Positions 23,975 to 35,300 of a DNA stretch of 64,000 nt are shown one piece after another. The stretch spans positions 1 to 64,000 of the forward strand of contig NZ_FOMQ01000017.1 in NCBI RefSeq assembly GCF_900112675.1, given 5' to 3'. The translations under genes and the position numbers were made by a program. The first letter of the stretch is position 1. The number at the start of each line of letters is the position of its first letter. The notes below the pieces were generated by a model. It worked only from the letters and a program-made list of their open reading frames with translations. It searched no databases and was not told where the DNA came from. This DNA is from Paracidovorax konjaci. GTDB taxonomy: Bacteria > Pseudomonadota > Gammaproteobacteria > Burkholderiales > Burkholderiaceae_C.

Positions 23975-24225
23975 CCTGCCTCGTTGCTCCCCGCGCCACG
24001 CGACGCCCGGGCGGCGGCAGGTCGTGGCTGTACCGGCGGTTCTGGCTGCTGCTGACCGGTCGTCTGCGGAGTGCCGTTCGACACTGGTGGCAAACAGGCC
24101 GCGTTCGGGGCGAGCGCCTGGGCGCTGGTGGCAGCGGCTTGGCTTGCGTGGCAAACGGCGCGCGCCGCCGTAACATCGGCAGGCTTTTCTTCCCGCCGAC
24201 CCTTTTCTTTCCAGGAACCCGCACC

Positions 24226-24870
24226 ATGGACGCCCTGCTGTTCGCCCCCGTCGCCGTGGCCATCGCGCTCACGCCCGGCCCCAACAATTTCTGCGGCCTG
24301 AACAACGGCATCCGTGCCGGCGTGGGGGCCGCCATGGTGGCCACGCTCGGGCGCGTGGCCTCGTTCGCGATCTTCCTCACGGTTTCGGCGGTGGGCCTGG
24401 GCGCGATGCTGCTGGCGTCCGAGGCGGCCTTCACGGCCGTGAAGTGGGTGGGGGCGGCGTATCTCTTCTGGCTGGGCTGGCGCGCCTGGAACAGCCGTGA
24501 GTTCGGCGGGCTGGACCTGGTGGAGGGCGAGGGCGCCGCGCCGGCCGCGCCCGGCAGTGCTGCCGCCCCGAAGTGGCGCGCGCTCATCGCGCAGGAGTTC
24601 CTGCTGGGCATCACCAACCCCAAGGCGATCATCCTGTTCGCGGCGGTGTTTCCGCAGTTCATCGATCCGGCGCAGCCGGCCGCGCGCCAGTTCCTGGTGC
24701 TGGGTTCGGTGTACCTGCTGGCCGAGTTCGTCTCCACGGCCGTCTACGCCTCCTGCGGCCGGCAGATCCGCCGCGTGATCCGGTCGCAGCGCGGCGTGGT
24801 GCGGCTCAACAAGGCCACGGGCGGCTTCTTCATGGGTGCGGGCGGGCTGCTGCTGGCGGCCAACCGGTAA
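24226..24870 (+). CDS. LysE/RhtB-family amino acid exporter
   Basis: A 214-residue inner-membrane exporter with five to six helices. TPGPNNFCGLNNGIRAG near 15-30 is the family signature. KWVGAAYLFWLGWRAW (near 70-85) and FLLGITNPKAIILFAAVFPQFI (near 130) are also typical. Members expel amino acids or their analogues. It stands alone on the plus strand with CCAGGA a few bases before the ATG. Its substrate is unknown. Confidence 0.93.
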   Translation: MDALLFAPVAVAIALTPGPNNFCGLNNGIRAGVGAAMVATLGRVASFAIFLTVSAVGLGAMLLASEAAFTAVKWVGAAYLFWLGWRAWNSREFGGLDLVEGEGAAPAAPGSAAAPKWRALIAQEFLLGITNPKAIILFAAVFPQFIDPAQPAARQFLVLGSVYLLAEFVSTAVYASCGRQIRRVIRSQRGVVRLNKATGGFFMGAGGLLLAANR

Positions 24871-24914
24871 GCCGCCGCCCGGACTGCCGCGCGGCCGCAC
24901 CGGTGGCGCGCAGC

Positions 24915-25751
24915 TCACATCGCCTTGAAGCGGTGCGCGTGCAGCCGGCTGACGGGCAGGCGGTCCGCACGGTCGCGCAGCCGCAGGTGCAGCCGGCCGG
25001 ATTCGTCGCGCTCCACCGATTCGATGCCCGTCGCGCGCACCAGCGTGCCGCGGTGGATCTGCCAGAACACCTCGGGTTCCAGCTGCGCGGCCAGTTCCTT
25101 GAGCGGCGTGCGGATCAGGTATTCCTGCGCGGCGGTGAGCACGCGCACGTATTTGTCGGCCGCTTCGAACACCAGCACGTCCGCCACCGGTACGAAGTGG
25201 ATGCGCGCGCCACTGCTGGCCTGGATGACGGTGAGCGGGGCGGCCGCCGGCGGCGCGTTCTCCGGGGGGAGCGGCGGAGCCAGCCCGCGCAGCCGCTCCA
25301 GCAGGGTCTGCAACTGGGCCTCGGCGTGGGGTGCGGGTACCGGGGCCTGCGCACGGTCGCGGCCCGCGAGCGCGGCCTGTACCTTCTGCACGGTCTTGCG
25401 CAGGCGCGGGCCTTCCACGGGCTTGAGTAGGTAGTCCAGAGCCTGGGCTTCGAACGCCTGCACGGCGTACTGGTCGTAAGCGGTGACGAAGACCAGCGCG
25501 GGGAAGGGCGCCTCGTCCAGCGGCCAGGCATCGGCCAGCTCCAGCGCGGCTTCGAGGCCGGTCTGGCCGGGCATGCGGATGTCGAACCACAGCACGTCCG
25601 GGCGCAGCTCCAGCGCCCGCTGCACGGCGCCGTGGCCGTCGCCCACGGTGGCGGCGATCCGCAGTTCGGGCCAGGCGCGGGCCAGTTCCTGGCGCAGCGC
25701 CTCGGCGAGCAGGGGTTCGTCTTCGGCGATCAGGGCGCTTGGAGGGGGCAT
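24915..25751 (-). CDS. LytTR-family response regulator
   Basis: A 278-residue regulator. The receiver domain (1-130) has the phosphoacceptor D57 in LWFDIRMPG, the acidic pair E10/D11 and the K in LLKPVEG. After an Ala/Pro linker, the C-terminal LytTR DNA-binding domain (about 175-278) has FEAADKYVRV and FWQIHRGTLVRATGIESV. Its start overlaps the kinase gene by 22 bp. Such pairs often control cell envelope, competence or uptake genes; targets are unknown. Confidence 0.93.
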   Translation of the reverse strand: MPPPSALIAEDEPLLAEALRQELARAWPELRIAATVGDGHGAVQRALELRPDVLWFDIRMPGQTGLEAALELADAWPLDEAPFPALVFVTAYDQYAVQAFEAQALDYLLKPVEGPRLRKTVQKVQAALAGRDRAQAPVPAPHAEAQLQTLLERLRGLAPPLPPENAPPAAAPLTVIQASSGARIHFVPVADVLVFEAADKYVRVLTAAQEYLIRTPLKELAAQLEPEVFWQIHRGTLVRATGIESVERDESGRLHLRLRDRADRLPVSRLHAHRFKAM

Positions 25752-26863
25752 GGCGGTTCGACCGCGGCCTGGGGCGCGGGCGTGGGCAGTGGAAGGATGA
25801 CGAGCGCGCGCGTACCGCCGGCCTCGCCGGGGCCCAGTTCCAGCGCGGCAGCGGCGCCGCCCAGCGTGGCGAGCCGTTCCCGCACCTGGGCGAGCCCGAA
25901 GCGCGTGCCGGCGGGCTCGGCCTGCGCGCCCTGCTGTACCGCCGGGGAGAGGGCGGACGCGGGCGACAGGCCCGCGCCCGTGTCGAGCACGGCCAGGTGC
26001 AGGCAGGCAGGCGCGCCAGCGTGCAGGCGGGCCGACACCGCGATGCGGCCGCCCTGGACCTGCGGCTCGAGCCCGTGGCGGATGGCGTTCTCCACGAGCG
26101 GCTGCAGCAGCAGCGGCGGCACGGGCAGGCCGCGCAGTGCCTCGGGCAGGTCGAGCGTGTAGGCGAGGCGGGGGCCCATGCGCACGGCCATGATTTCCAG
26201 GTAGTCGCGCAGCAGCGCGAACTCGTCGGCCAGGGGGTGCAGGGCCGTGCGCGAGGCGCCGAGGGTGGCGCGCAGGTAGGCGATGAAGTGGTCCAGCATG
26301 GCCTGGGCGCGCTGCGGGTCGGTGGCGATGAGCACGCGCAGGTTGGCCAGCGTGTTGAACATCATGTGCGGTTCGAGCTGGCTCTGCAGCAGCTTGAGCC
26401 GGGCCTCGGCCGCGTCGCGCTGGGCCTCGGCGATACGGCCTTCCAGGTACCGCGCCTTGCCCTGCGCATAGAAGAAGAACGAGATCGCCAGGCAGGCGAG
26501 CACGGTGGTGACCATGGCCGAGCTGGGCCCGGCCGAGGCCCCCGTGGGCGCGAAGCCGGGCAGCACGGCGCGGGCATAGGCGTCGCCGATGGCCGAGCCG
26601 GCATGGAAGCCGATGGAGCCGCCCACGGCCACCAGCGCCCAGCCGCGCCATCCCAGCGGCCAGGGGATGGGGCTGTTGCGCGCCAGCCAGATCCGGCCCA
26701 GGTCGATCAGCAGCCAGCTGCTCATGCCGATGCCGAGCGAATACACGAGCTGCACGTGCCAGGGACCCCGGCCATAGGCCACCTGCAGCCCGGCGATCGC
26801 CGTGCTGAAGGCGGCGATGACCAGGCCGTGGCGTAGGAACAGGCGCAATTGGAAGTGCTGCAT
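25730..26863 (-). CDS. LytS-type sensor histidine kinase
   Basis: A 377-residue kinase of the His_kinase/LytS class. Four hydrophobic spans (about 13-30, 38-57, 73-92, 115-134) are followed by a dimerisation helix with the phosphorylated H166 in SQLEPHMMFNTLANLR. The ATPase has the N-box LVENAIRHGLE near 255 and G-boxes DTGAGL near 300 and GTRFGL near 325. It lacks a large periplasmic domain, so it probably senses something in the membrane. It is in an operon with the regulator and, upstream, a 2TM protein. Confidence 0.93.
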   Translation of the reverse strand: MQHFQLRLFLRHGLVIAAFSTAIAGLQVAYGRGPWHVQLVYSLGIGMSSWLLIDLGRIWLARNSPIPWPLGWRGWALVAVGGSIGFHAGSAIGDAYARAVLPGFAPTGASAGPSSAMVTTVLACLAISFFFYAQGKARYLEGRIAEAQRDAAEARLKLLQSQLEPHMMFNTLANLRVLIATDPQRAQAMLDHFIAYLRATLGASRTALHPLADEFALLRDYLEIMAVRMGPRLAYTLDLPEALRGLPVPPLLLQPLVENAIRHGLEPQVQGGRIAVSARLHAGAPACLHLAVLDTGAGLSPASALSPAVQQGAQAEPAGTRFGLAQVRERLATLGGAAAALELGPGEAGGTRALVILPLPTPAPQAAVEPPCPLQAP

Positions 26864-26933
26864 GGCGTGTGGCGGTGCGGTGCGCAGGGAGAACCGGCGG
26901 GGCGACGCAATTGTGCGCCCGGCGGCGTGGCGG

Positions 26934-27242
26934 TCAGGGCCGGCCCAGGCGGACCAGCGCGGCGCGCTCGCGTTCCAGCAGGTGCTGGTACAGGCCGGCG
27001 CCGCGGCCGCCCAGCGCGACTGCGATGCCGTGCGCCAGCAGGCCGATGCCCCACCCGAGCGCGGGAAACACCGCCCAGTGCCGCCCCTGCCATGCCGCCA
27101 GCGCGGCCAGGCCCAGGTTCACGCAGACATAGACGCTGGCGTGCAGCAGCCAGCCCAGCTTGGCACGCACGCGGCGATGGGCCAGGCGTTCCTGCCCGTG
27201 AAGGTGTCCGGGGCAGGAGGAAGTGTGCGGTTCGAAGGGCAT
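26934..27242 (-). CDS. 2TM-domain protein beside the LytS/LytT pair
   Basis: A 102-residue protein with two helices (about residues 30-48 and 55-76) split by WQGRHWAVFPALGWGIGLLAHG, and an Arg-rich C-terminus with LLERER. This resembles the 2TM domain often linked to LytS-type kinases. It starts at 27242 and ends 70 bp before the kinase gene, so it is likely the first gene of the operon. It may modulate the kinase (inference). Confidence 0.8.
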   Translation of the reverse strand: MPFEPHTSSCPGHLHGQERLAHRRVRAKLGWLLHASVYVCVNLGLAALAAWQGRHWAVFPALGWGIGLLAHGIAVALGGRGAGLYQHLLERERAALVRLGRP

Positions 27243-27550
27243 GGCGGGTCTCCGGCAAGGGGGATGGCGGGTGGGCGGGCCGGGGCGGTGCGCCGGCCTG
27301 GAGCGCACTGTCAGGCTCTGCCGCCGCCCGGACCAGCGCCGGGCGACGGGATGCCGCCCGGGCGCCGCGAGTTGCGCGCACCGCGCCGCCAACGGAGGGG
27401 GCGGCACGGATGTAGGGGATTTACGTTTCTTCGCACGGCATTGGAAAAACCGCTAACTTTGAGCTTCTACGATGGAGCGCCCGCACCGCATGGCCATCAC
27501 CCGTGCGCCGGGACGTGTCCCTTCCGAATGATTCCGCCTTGCCCGACACC
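27243..27550. other. Divergent promoter region, no gene seen
   Basis: 308 bases between the 2TM gene (minus) and the mdtA-type gene (plus). I see no coding frame. The stretch 27413-27475 is unusually AT-rich for this genome. It includes TACGAT at 27468-27473, a possible -10 box for the efflux operon, without a well-spaced -35 partner. Confidence 0.5.
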
Positions 27551-29041
27551 ATGAGTCCACACGATCCGAACGCCGCTCCGCCCGCCGCCCCCACCGCCTA
27601 CCCCGAAGGGGCCGCGCGGCGCCCCGGGCGGCGCGCCCGGTGGCTGGGGTCCGCGGTGGCGCTGCTGGTGGTGGCCCTGCTGTGCGGTGGGGCGTGGTGG
27701 CTGGTGCAGCGCTCCAAGGCCCCCGTGGGCGGGGCGGGGTTCCCGGCGGTGGGCGGCCCGGGCGGACCCGCAGGGCCTGCCGGTCCCGGCCCGGGAGGTG
27801 GCGGCGGCGGCCGCGCCCAGGTGACCGTGGGGGAAGCCACGGCGCGCATGGCCAGCCTGCCGGTCACGCTGGATGCGCTGGGAACGGTGACCTCCGTGGC
27901 GACGGTCACGCTGCGGCCCCAGGTCGCGGGGGTGCTCACCCAGGTGCTGTTCACGGAAGGGCAGACGGTGCGCAAGGGCCAGGTGCTGGCGCAGATCGAC
28001 CCGCGGCCCTATGAGCAGGCGCTGATGCAGGCCGAAGGCACGCGCCGCCGCGACGAGGCGCAACTGGAGAACGCGCGCATCACGCTGGAGCGCTACCGCA
28101 CGCTGCTGTCGCAGGATTCCATCGCGCGGCAGGACGTGGACACCCAGGCCGCGCTGGTCAAGCAGCTAGAAGGCACGGTGATGACCGACCGGGCCCAGGA
28201 GCGCACCGCGCGCCTGAACCTCGACTACACGCGCGTCACCGCGCCATCGAGCGGCCGCATCGGCCTGCGCACGGTGGACGCCGGCAACTACGTGACCACG
28301 GGCGACACCGCGGGCATCGCCACCATCACGCAGACGGCACCCATCGACGTGCAGTTCTCCATCCCGCAGGACCGCGTGGCCGACGTGCAGGGCGCCGCCG
28401 ATGCCGCTGCGGCCGCCGGCCTGGCGGTGGCCGCGAGCGACCGCACGCGCACCACCGAGCTGGCCCGGGGACGGTTCTCCACGCTGGACAACCTGGTGGA
28501 CACCACCACCGGCACGGTCAAGGGCAAGGCGCGTTTCGAGAACGCGGACGGCAGGCTCTTTCCCAACCAGTTCGTCAACGTGCGGCTGCAGCTGCGCGAG
28601 GTGCCGGCGCTGGTGGTGCCCGTGACGGCGGTGCGCACGGGCGCCAACGGGGATTTCGTCTACGTGATCAACGAAGACCGCACGGTGACGATGCGCAAGG
28701 TGCGCCGCGGCCAGGCCACGGTGGAGTGGATCGCGATCACCGACGGACTGCAGGCCGGCGACCGCGTGGTGACCGAGGGCGGCGACCGCCTGCGCGATGG
28801 CGCCCGCGTGCAACTGCAGGGGCCGGCGCAGGGCGCCAGCGGTCCGCGCGGCGGCGCCAGCGGTGCGGCCGGCGCGCCGGGGCGGCGCCAGCGCGCGTCC
28901 GGTGCGTCGTGGCCCGCGGGGGGCGAGGGCGAAGGCGGCCGGCGCCACGGCCCGCGGCCTGCCGCCGAGGGGGCGGCTTCCGCTCCGGCCGGGCCGGGCA
29001 CGGCGCCTGCATCCGGCGCGCGTGGCGCCGGGCAACCGTGA
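27551..29041 (+). CDS. mdtA: RND efflux periplasmic adaptor (MdtA-type)
   Basis: A 496-residue membrane-fusion protein that links the RND pumps to the outer-membrane channel. One N-terminal helix (about 34-54) is followed by a Gly/Pro-rich linker. Next come the beta-barrel and lipoyl strands ([42 protein letters not shown]), the coiled-coil hairpin and a last barrel ([18 protein letters not shown]). The C-terminal ~70 residues are Gly/Arg/Ala-rich and not part of the fold. Start is the ATG at 27551; a GTG 16 codons upstream is less likely. First gene of the efflux operon. Confidence 0.94.
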   Translation: MSPHDPNAAPPAAPTAYPEGAARRPGRRARWLGSAVALLVVALLCGGAWWLVQRSKAPVGGAGFPAVGGPGGPAGPAGPGPGGGGGGRAQVTVGEATARMASLPVTLDALGTVTSVATVTLRPQVAGVLTQVLFTEGQTVRKGQVLAQIDPRPYEQALMQAEGTRRRDEAQLENARITLERYRTLLSQDSIARQDVDTQAALVKQLEGTVMTDRAQERTARLNLDYTRVTAPSSGRIGLRTVDAGNYVTTGDTAGIATITQTAPIDVQFSIPQDRVADVQGAADAAAAAGLAVAASDRTRTTELARGRFSTLDNLVDTTTGTVKGKARFENADGRLFPNQFVNVRLQLREVPALVVPVTAVRTGANGDFVYVINEDRTVTMRKVRRGQATVEWIAITDGLQAGDRVVTEGGDRLRDGARVQLQGPAQGASGPRGGASGAAGAPGRRQRASGASWPAGGEGEGGRRHGPRPAAEGAASAPAGPGTAPASGARGAGQP

Positions 29042-29060
29042 TCCGCCGCGCCGTCCGCCC

Positions 29061-32000
29061 ATGAGCCCGTCGCGTCCCTTCATCGAGCGGCCCGTCGCCA
29101 CTGCGCTCCTCATGCTGGCCATCGTGCTGGCGGGGCTGGTGGGTTTCCGCTTCCTGCCCCTGTCGGCCCTGCCGCAGGTGGACTACCCGACCATCCAGGT
29201 CCAGACGCTCTACCCGGGCGCGAGCCCGGAGGTCATGAGCCGCAATGTCACCGCGCCGCTGGAGCGGCAGTTCGGGCAGATGCCGGGGCTGGCCCGCATG
29301 GCCTCCACCAGCGCCGCCGGCGTCTCCATCGTCACGCTGCAGTTCGACCTGGGCCTGGCCCTGGACGTGGCCGAGCAGGAAGTGCAGGCCGCCATCAACG
29401 CGGGCACCTCGCTGCTGCCCACCGACCTGCCGGCGCCGCCCGTCTACGCCAAGGTGAACCCGGCCGACGCGCCGGTGCTCACGCTGGCGATCAGCTCGGA
29501 CACGCTGCCGCTCACCGAGGTGCAGAACCTCGTCAACACGCGGCTGGCGCAGAAGATCAGCCAGGTGCCGGGCGTGGGCCTCGTCACGCTCGCGGGCGGC
29601 CAGCGGCCGGCGGTGCGCATCCAGGCCGACACCAAGGCGCTGGCCTCCTACGGCATCGGGCTCGACACGCTGCGCACGGCCATCACTTCGGCCAACGCCA
29701 ACAGCGCCAAGGGCAGTTTCGACGGCCCGCAACGCGCCTACACCATCAACGCCAACGACCAGCTCCTCACGGTCGACGATTACCGCAACCTCATCGTGTC
29801 GTGGAAGAACGGCGCGCCGGTGCGCATGATCGACGTGGCACGCGTGGTGAACGGCGCCGAGAACGACCGCCTGCGCGCCTGGGCCGGCGTGCGCGCCACC
29901 GAGCCGCTGCAGGGCCGCCCCAAGGCGGCGAACGCCCCCCCGGGGGGCAGCGAACCAGGCGAAGCCGGGAGCGTGGGGGCCACCGAGCCGCAGCCGGGCC
30001 GCCCCAAGGCGGCGAGCGCCCCCTCGGGGGGCAGCGAACCAGGCGAAGCCGGGAGCGTGGGGGCCTCATTGACCTCTGCCATCATCCTGAACGTGCAGCG
30101 CCAGCCGGGCGCGAACGTCATCTCCACGGTGGACAGCATCCAGCGCCAGTTGCCCGAGCTGCAGGCCGGGCTGCCGGCCAGCCTGGACGTGCAGGTGCTC
30201 TCGGACCGCACCACCGGCATCCGCGCATCGGTGCACCACGTGGAGATGGAACTGGTGCTGGCCGTGCTGATGGTGGTGCTGGTGATCTTCTTCTTCCTGC
30301 ACAGCCTGCGCGCCACGGTGATCGCCAGCCTGGCGGTGCCGATCTCGCTCATCGGCACCTGCGGCGTGATGTACCTGCTGGGCTACAGCCTGAACAACCT
30401 GAGCCTGATGGCGCTCACCATCGCCACGGGGTTCGTGGTGGACGATGCCATCGTGATGATCGAGAACATCGCGCGCTACATCGAGGAGGGCGAGCCGCCG
30501 TTCCAGGCCGCGCTCAAGGGGGCCACGCAGATCGGCTTCACCATCATCTCGCTCACCGTATCGCTCATCGCGGTGCTGATTCCGCTGCTGTTCATGAGCG
30601 ACGTGGTGGGCCGGCTGTTCCGCGAGTTCGCGGTGACGCTGGCGCTCACCATCCTGATTTCGGCCGTGGTCTCGCTCACGCTGGTGCCCATGATGGCGGC
30701 GCGCTGGCTGCGGGCCGTGCCCGACACGCCGCCGCGCGGCGTGGGCGGGGCCATCCAGCGCGGCTTCGACCGCGTGGTGGTGCGCTACGACGGCTGGCTG
30801 CAGTGGGTGCTGCGCCACCAGGGCGCCACGCTGCTGGTGGCCCTGCTCACGCTGGCGCTCACAGCGCTGCTGTACGTGCTCATCCCCAAGGGCTTGTTCC
30901 CCACGCAGGACACGGGCCAGCTGCAGGCGCGCGTGATCGCCGCGCAGGACGTGTCGTTCGCGCGCATGAGCGAGCTGCAGCAGTCCGCGGCGCGCGCCAT
31001 CCTGCAGGACCCCGACGTCGCCTCGCTCAGCTCGTTCGTGGGCGTGGACGGCGCCAACAACACCATGCTGAATTCCGGCCGCATGCTCATCAACCTGAAG
31101 GATGGGCGAGACGGCCAGGAGGCCGTGATGCAGCGGCTGCGCGAGCGCGTTCAAGGGGTGGCGGGCGTGACGCTGTACCTGCAGCCCACGCAGGACCTGA
31201 CCATCGACGCGGAGACGGGCCCCACGGAATACCGCGCCACCATCGGCGGGGTCGATTCCGCCGAGGTGAACGCCTGGACGAACAAGCTCGTGGAGCGCCT
31301 GCGCACCGTGCCGCAGGTGCGCAACGCCACCACCGATGCGGGGGCGCAGGGCCTCTCGGCCTTCGTCGATATCGACCGGGCCACGGCCTCGCGCCTGTCG
31401 GTCACCGCAAGTTCGGTGGACGACACGCTCTACAGCGCCTTCGGCCAGCGCATCGTCTCCACCATCTTCACCGAGACCAACCAGTACCGCGTGATCCTCG
31501 AGGCGCAGCAGGAAGGGCTCGCGAGCCCCGAGGCGCTGGGCACGCTGCAGTTGCGCACCGGCGGGGGCACGCCCACGCCGCTTTCGGCGCTGGCGACGAT
31601 CCGCGAGCAGCCCGCGCCGCTGCAGGTCACGCGCGTGGCGCAGTACCCGGCCGCCACGCTGGGCTTCGACAAGGCCGAGGGTACGTCGCTCGGCGGGGCG
31701 GTGGATGCCATCCGCGCGGCCGCGCAGGAGATCGGCATGCCCGCTAGCCTCTCCCTGCAGTTCCAGGGCGCGGCGGGGGCCTACGAGAAGTCGCTTACCA
31801 GCCAGCTGTGGCTGATCCTGGCGGCGATGGTGTGCGTGTACATCGTGCTGGGCGTGCTCTACGAGAGCTACGTGCATCCGCTCACCATCCTCTCGACGCT
31901 GCCCTCCGCGGGCGTGGGGGCGCTGCTCGCCCTCATGGTCACGGGCAACGACCTGGGGGTGATCGGCATCATCGGGATCATCCTGCTGATCGGCATCGTG

Positions 32001-32357
32001 AAGAAGAACGCGATCATGATGATCGACTTCGCCATCGATGCCGAGCGCAACCAGGGCCTGGCGCCGCACGAGGCCATCCACCAGGCGGCGCTGCTGCGGT
32101 TCCGGCCCATCCTCATGACCACGCTGGCCGCGCTGTTCGCCGCGCTGCCGCTGATGCTGGGCTGGGGCGAGGGCGCCGAGTTGCGGCGCCCGCTGGGCCT
32201 GGCGATCTTCGGCGGGCTGGTGCTGAGCCAGTTGCTCACGCTCTTCACCACGCCGGTGATCTACCTGGCCTTCGACCGCGTGGGCCGCCGCTGGACGGGG
32301 CGCGGCACCGCCGCGGCGCCCGAGGTGCCGGCATCCGCCGCGGAGGGCCGGCCGTGA
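29061..32357 (+). CDS. mdtB: RND efflux inner-membrane pump (MdtB-type)
   Basis: A 1098-residue proton-driven pump subunit (12 helices, two large periplasmic loops) that works as a heterotrimer with MdtC. Clear MdtB sequence from [16 protein letters not shown]; the proton relay is in helix 4 ([13 protein letters not shown]). Near residues 279-334 a 56-residue insert, made of two 28-residue copies, breaks the sequence between RLRAWAGVR and [14 protein letters not shown]. That site is normally a short loop. The insert comes from two 84-bp repeats at 29895-30062. The stop overlaps the mdtC start as GTGA. Confidence 0.95.
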   Translation: MSPSRPFIERPVATALLMLAIVLAGLVGFRFLPLSALPQVDYPTIQVQTLYPGASPEVMSRNVTAPLERQFGQMPGLARMASTSAAGVSIVTLQFDLGLALDVAEQEVQAAINAGTSLLPTDLPAPPVYAKVNPADAPVLTLAISSDTLPLTEVQNLVNTRLAQKISQVPGVGLVTLAGGQRPAVRIQADTKALASYGIGLDTLRTAITSANANSAKGSFDGPQRAYTINANDQLLTVDDYRNLIVSWKNGAPVRMIDVARVVNGAENDRLRAWAGVRATEPLQGRPKAANAPPGGSEPGEAGSVGATEPQPGRPKAASAPSGGSEPGEAGSVGASLTSAIILNVQRQPGANVISTVDSIQRQLPELQAGLPASLDVQVLSDRTTGIRASVHHVEMELVLAVLMVVLVIFFFLHSLRATVIASLAVPISLIGTCGVMYLLGYSLNNLSLMALTIATGFVVDDAIVMIENIARYIEEGEPPFQAALKGATQIGFTIISLTVSLIAVLIPLLFMSDVVGRLFREFAVTLALTILISAVVSLTLVPMMAARWLRAVPDTPPRGVGGAIQRGFDRVVVRYDGWLQWVLRHQGATLLVALLTLALTALLYVLIPKGLFPTQDTGQLQARVIAAQDVSFARMSELQQSAARAILQDPDVASLSSFVGVDGANNTMLNSGRMLINLKDGRDGQEAVMQRLRERVQGVAGVTLYLQPTQDLTIDAETGPTEYRATIGGVDSAEVNAWTNKLVERLRTVPQVRNATTDAGAQGLSAFVDIDRATASRLSVTASSVDDTLYSAFGQRIVSTIFTETNQYRVILEAQQEGLASPEALGTLQLRTGGGTPTPLSALATIREQPAPLQVTRVAQYPAATLGFDKAEGTSLGGAVDAIRAAAQEIGMPASLSLQFQGAAGAYEKSLTSQLWLILAAMVCVYIVLGVLYESYVHPLTILSTLPSAGVGALLALMVTGNDLGVIGIIGIILLIGIVKKNAIMMIDFAIDAERNQGLAPHEAIHQAALLRFRPILMTTLAALFAALPLMLGWGEGAELRRPLGLAIFGGLVLSQLLTLFTTPVIYLAFDRVGRRWTGRGTAAAPEVPASAAEGRP
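29895..30062 (+). repeat. Two tandem 84-bp repeats inside mdtB
   Basis: Unit 1 is 29895-29978 and unit 2 is 29979-30062. They differ at only a few bases. Each has a GCCCC(C/T)CGGGGGGC inverted repeat, then CGAACCAGGCGAAGCCGGGA and GCGTGGGGG. Both length and frame are multiples of three, so mdtB stays open; each unit codes for 28 residues such as [19 protein letters not shown]. The DNA looks like a mobile intergenic repeat of Burkholderiales rather than pump sequence. Confidence 0.9.
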
Positions 32358-35300
32358 ACCTGTCGCGCCCCTTCGTCGAGCGGCCGGTGGCCACGGTGCT
32401 GCTGACCATCGGCGTGGCGCTGGCGGGCATCGGCGCGTTCTTCATGCTGCCGGTGGCGCCGCTGCCGCAGGTGGACTACCCGGCGATCTCCGTTTCGGCC
32501 AGCCTGCCCGGCGCCAGTCCGGAAACCATGGCCACCAGCGTGGCCACGCCGCTGGAGCGGCGCCTGGGCGTGATCGCAGGCCTGAACGAGATCACGTCCA
32601 GCAGTTCCAACGGCTCCGCCCGCATCAACCTGCAGTTCGACCTGAATCGCAAGATCGACAGCGCGGCCCGCGAGGTGCAGGCGGCCATCAACGCCGCACG
32701 CGCCGACCTGCCGGCCACGCTGCGCAGCAACCCCACCTACCGCAAGATGAACCCGGCCGATGCGCCGGTCATCATCCTGGCGCTCACCTCCAAGTCGCGC
32801 ACGCCGGGCGAGATCTACGACGCCGTCTCCAACGTGGTGAGCCAGCGCATCTCGCAGGTGGACGGCGTGGGCGACGTGGAGATCGGCGGCGGCTCGCTGC
32901 CCGCCGTGCGGGTGGAGCTGCTGCCGTTCGCGCTCAACCGCTACGGCATCGGCACCGAGGACGTGCGCGCCGCGATCCAGGCCTCCAACGCGAACCGACC
33001 CAAGGGCGCCATCGAGCAGGACGGGCGCCGGCTGCAGATCTACACGCCTTCGCCGTCGCGGCGCGCGGCCGACTACGCCGACCTGGTGATCGCCTGGCGC
33101 AACGGCGCGCCCGTGCGCCTGGGCGACGTGGCCAAGGTCATCGACGGGGTCGAGAACACGCGCACGCTCGGGCTCTTCAATGCCGAGCCGGCGATCATCG
33201 TGCTCATCACGCGGCAGCCGGGGGCCAACATCATCGAGACGGTGGACGGCGTGCGCGCGCTGCTGCCCGCCCTGCAGGCGCAATTGCCGCCGGACATCCG
33301 CATCGCCGTGGCCTCCGACAGCACCAATTCGATCCGGGCTTCGCTGCGCGAGATCGAGTTCACGCTGATGGCCTCGATCGCGCTGGTGGTGCTGGTGGTG
33401 GGCCTTTTCCTGCGCAAGGCGCGCGCCACCGTGATCCCGGCCGTGGCCACCGTGGTGTCGCTGCTGGGCACCTTCGGCATCATGTACCTGCTGGGGTTCA
33501 GCCTCAACAACCTGAGCCTCATGGCGCTCACCGTCGCCACGGGTTTCGTGGTCGACGATGCCATCGTGGTGCTGGAGAACACCAGCCGCCACATCGAGGA
33601 CGGCATGGACCGCATGGCAGCGGCGCTGCAGGGCGCGCGAGAGGTCGGCTTCACGGTGCTCTCCATCAGCCTGTCGCTGGTGGCGGTGTTCATTCCGCTG
33701 CTGTTCATGGACGGGCAGGTGGGGCGCCTGTTCCGCGAATTCGCCATCACGCTGTCGGTGGCCGTGATGATTTCGCTGGTGATCTCGCTCACCACCACGC
33801 CCATGATGTGCGCGTGGCTGCTGCGTTCCGAACGCGAAGAGGCGCGCCTGCGCGGCGGGCCTCCCCGTGCGCCAGGGCGGCTCGCCCGGTGGGCCGAGCA
33901 GGGCCAGGCCGCCGTGCTGCGCGGCTACGGCCATGCGCTCGACTGGGCGCTGGCGAGCAAGCTGCTCGTCATGCTCGTGCTGGTGGCCGTCATCGGCCTC
34001 AACGTCTACCTCTTCAGCCATATCCCGAAGGGCTTTTTCCCGCAGCAGGACAACGGCCAGCTCGCGGGCGGCCTGCGCGCGGACCAGAGCATCTCGTCGG
34101 AGGCGCTGTCGGGCAAGCTGCGGCAGGCGCTGGAGATCATCCGCCAGGACCCGGCGGTGGACACCGTGGTGGGCTTCTCCGGCGGCGGGCGCGCGGGCGG
34201 CGGCTTCATGTTCGTGAACCTCAAGCCCGTGTCGGAGCGCAGCGAGCCCAGCATGGCCGCCGTGGCACGGCTGCGCCCGCAGCTCGCGCGCATCACGGGC
34301 CTGCAGGTGTTCCTGAGCCCCGTGCAGGATCTGCGCATGGGCGGGCGCTCCAGCAACTCGACCTACCAGTACACGCTCAAGAGCGACAACATGGCCGACA
34401 TGCGCCTGTGGGCGCGTCGCCTGGCCGACCGGCTCAAGCAGGAAGAGCTGCTGACCGACGTGGACACCGACCAGGCCGACAACGGCTCGGAGACCTACGT
34501 GCAGGTGGACCGCGACAGTGCGGCGCGGCTGGGCGTGAGCGCGTCCGCCGTCGATGCGGCGCTCTACAACGCTTTCGGGCAGCGGTCCGTCGCCACGATC
34601 TACGGGGAGCTGAACCAGTATTCGGTGATCATGGAATGGGCGCCGGAATACACGCGCGGCCCCCCGGCGCTCTCGGACATCTTCGTCGCGGCCAACCCCA
34701 CCAATGCGGCCGGCACCTCCGCCAACCCCGGCCAGCGCGGCGCATCGACGGGGCAGGTGCTGGCCAACACCGCCGAGAGCATGGTGCCGCTCAGCGCCAT
34801 CGCGAAGGTGGTGGAGCGCGCGGCGCCCACCTCGATCAACCACCAGGACGCGGAGCTGGCGACCACCATCTCGTTCAACCTGGACGGCAACACCTCGCTG
34901 GGACAGGCGCGGCAGATCATCGAGCAGGCCGAGGCCGACATCGCCATGCCCACCAACGTGCGCGGCAGCTTCCAGGGCACGGCGCGCAGCTTCCAGCAGA
35001 CGCAGGGGCAGCAGCTCTTCCTCATCCTGGCGGCGATCGTGGTGATCTACATCGTGCTCGGCGTGCTCTACGAGAGCCTGATCCATCCGGTCACGGTGCT
35101 GACCACGCTGCCTTCGGCCGGCGTGGGCGCGGTGCTGGCGCTGCTGCTGTTCAACATGCAGTTCACCATCATCGCGCTCATCGGCGTGTTCCTGCTCATC
35201 GGCATCGTGAAGAAGAACGCCATCCTCATCATCGACTTCGCGCTGGAGGCCGAGCGCGCGCGGGGCCTCTCGGCCACCGACGCGGTGCGCGAGGCCTGTA

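Noticed and set aside
29895..30062. CRISPR-like array
   Set aside because: Two adjacent 84-bp units without spacers, inside a coding frame.
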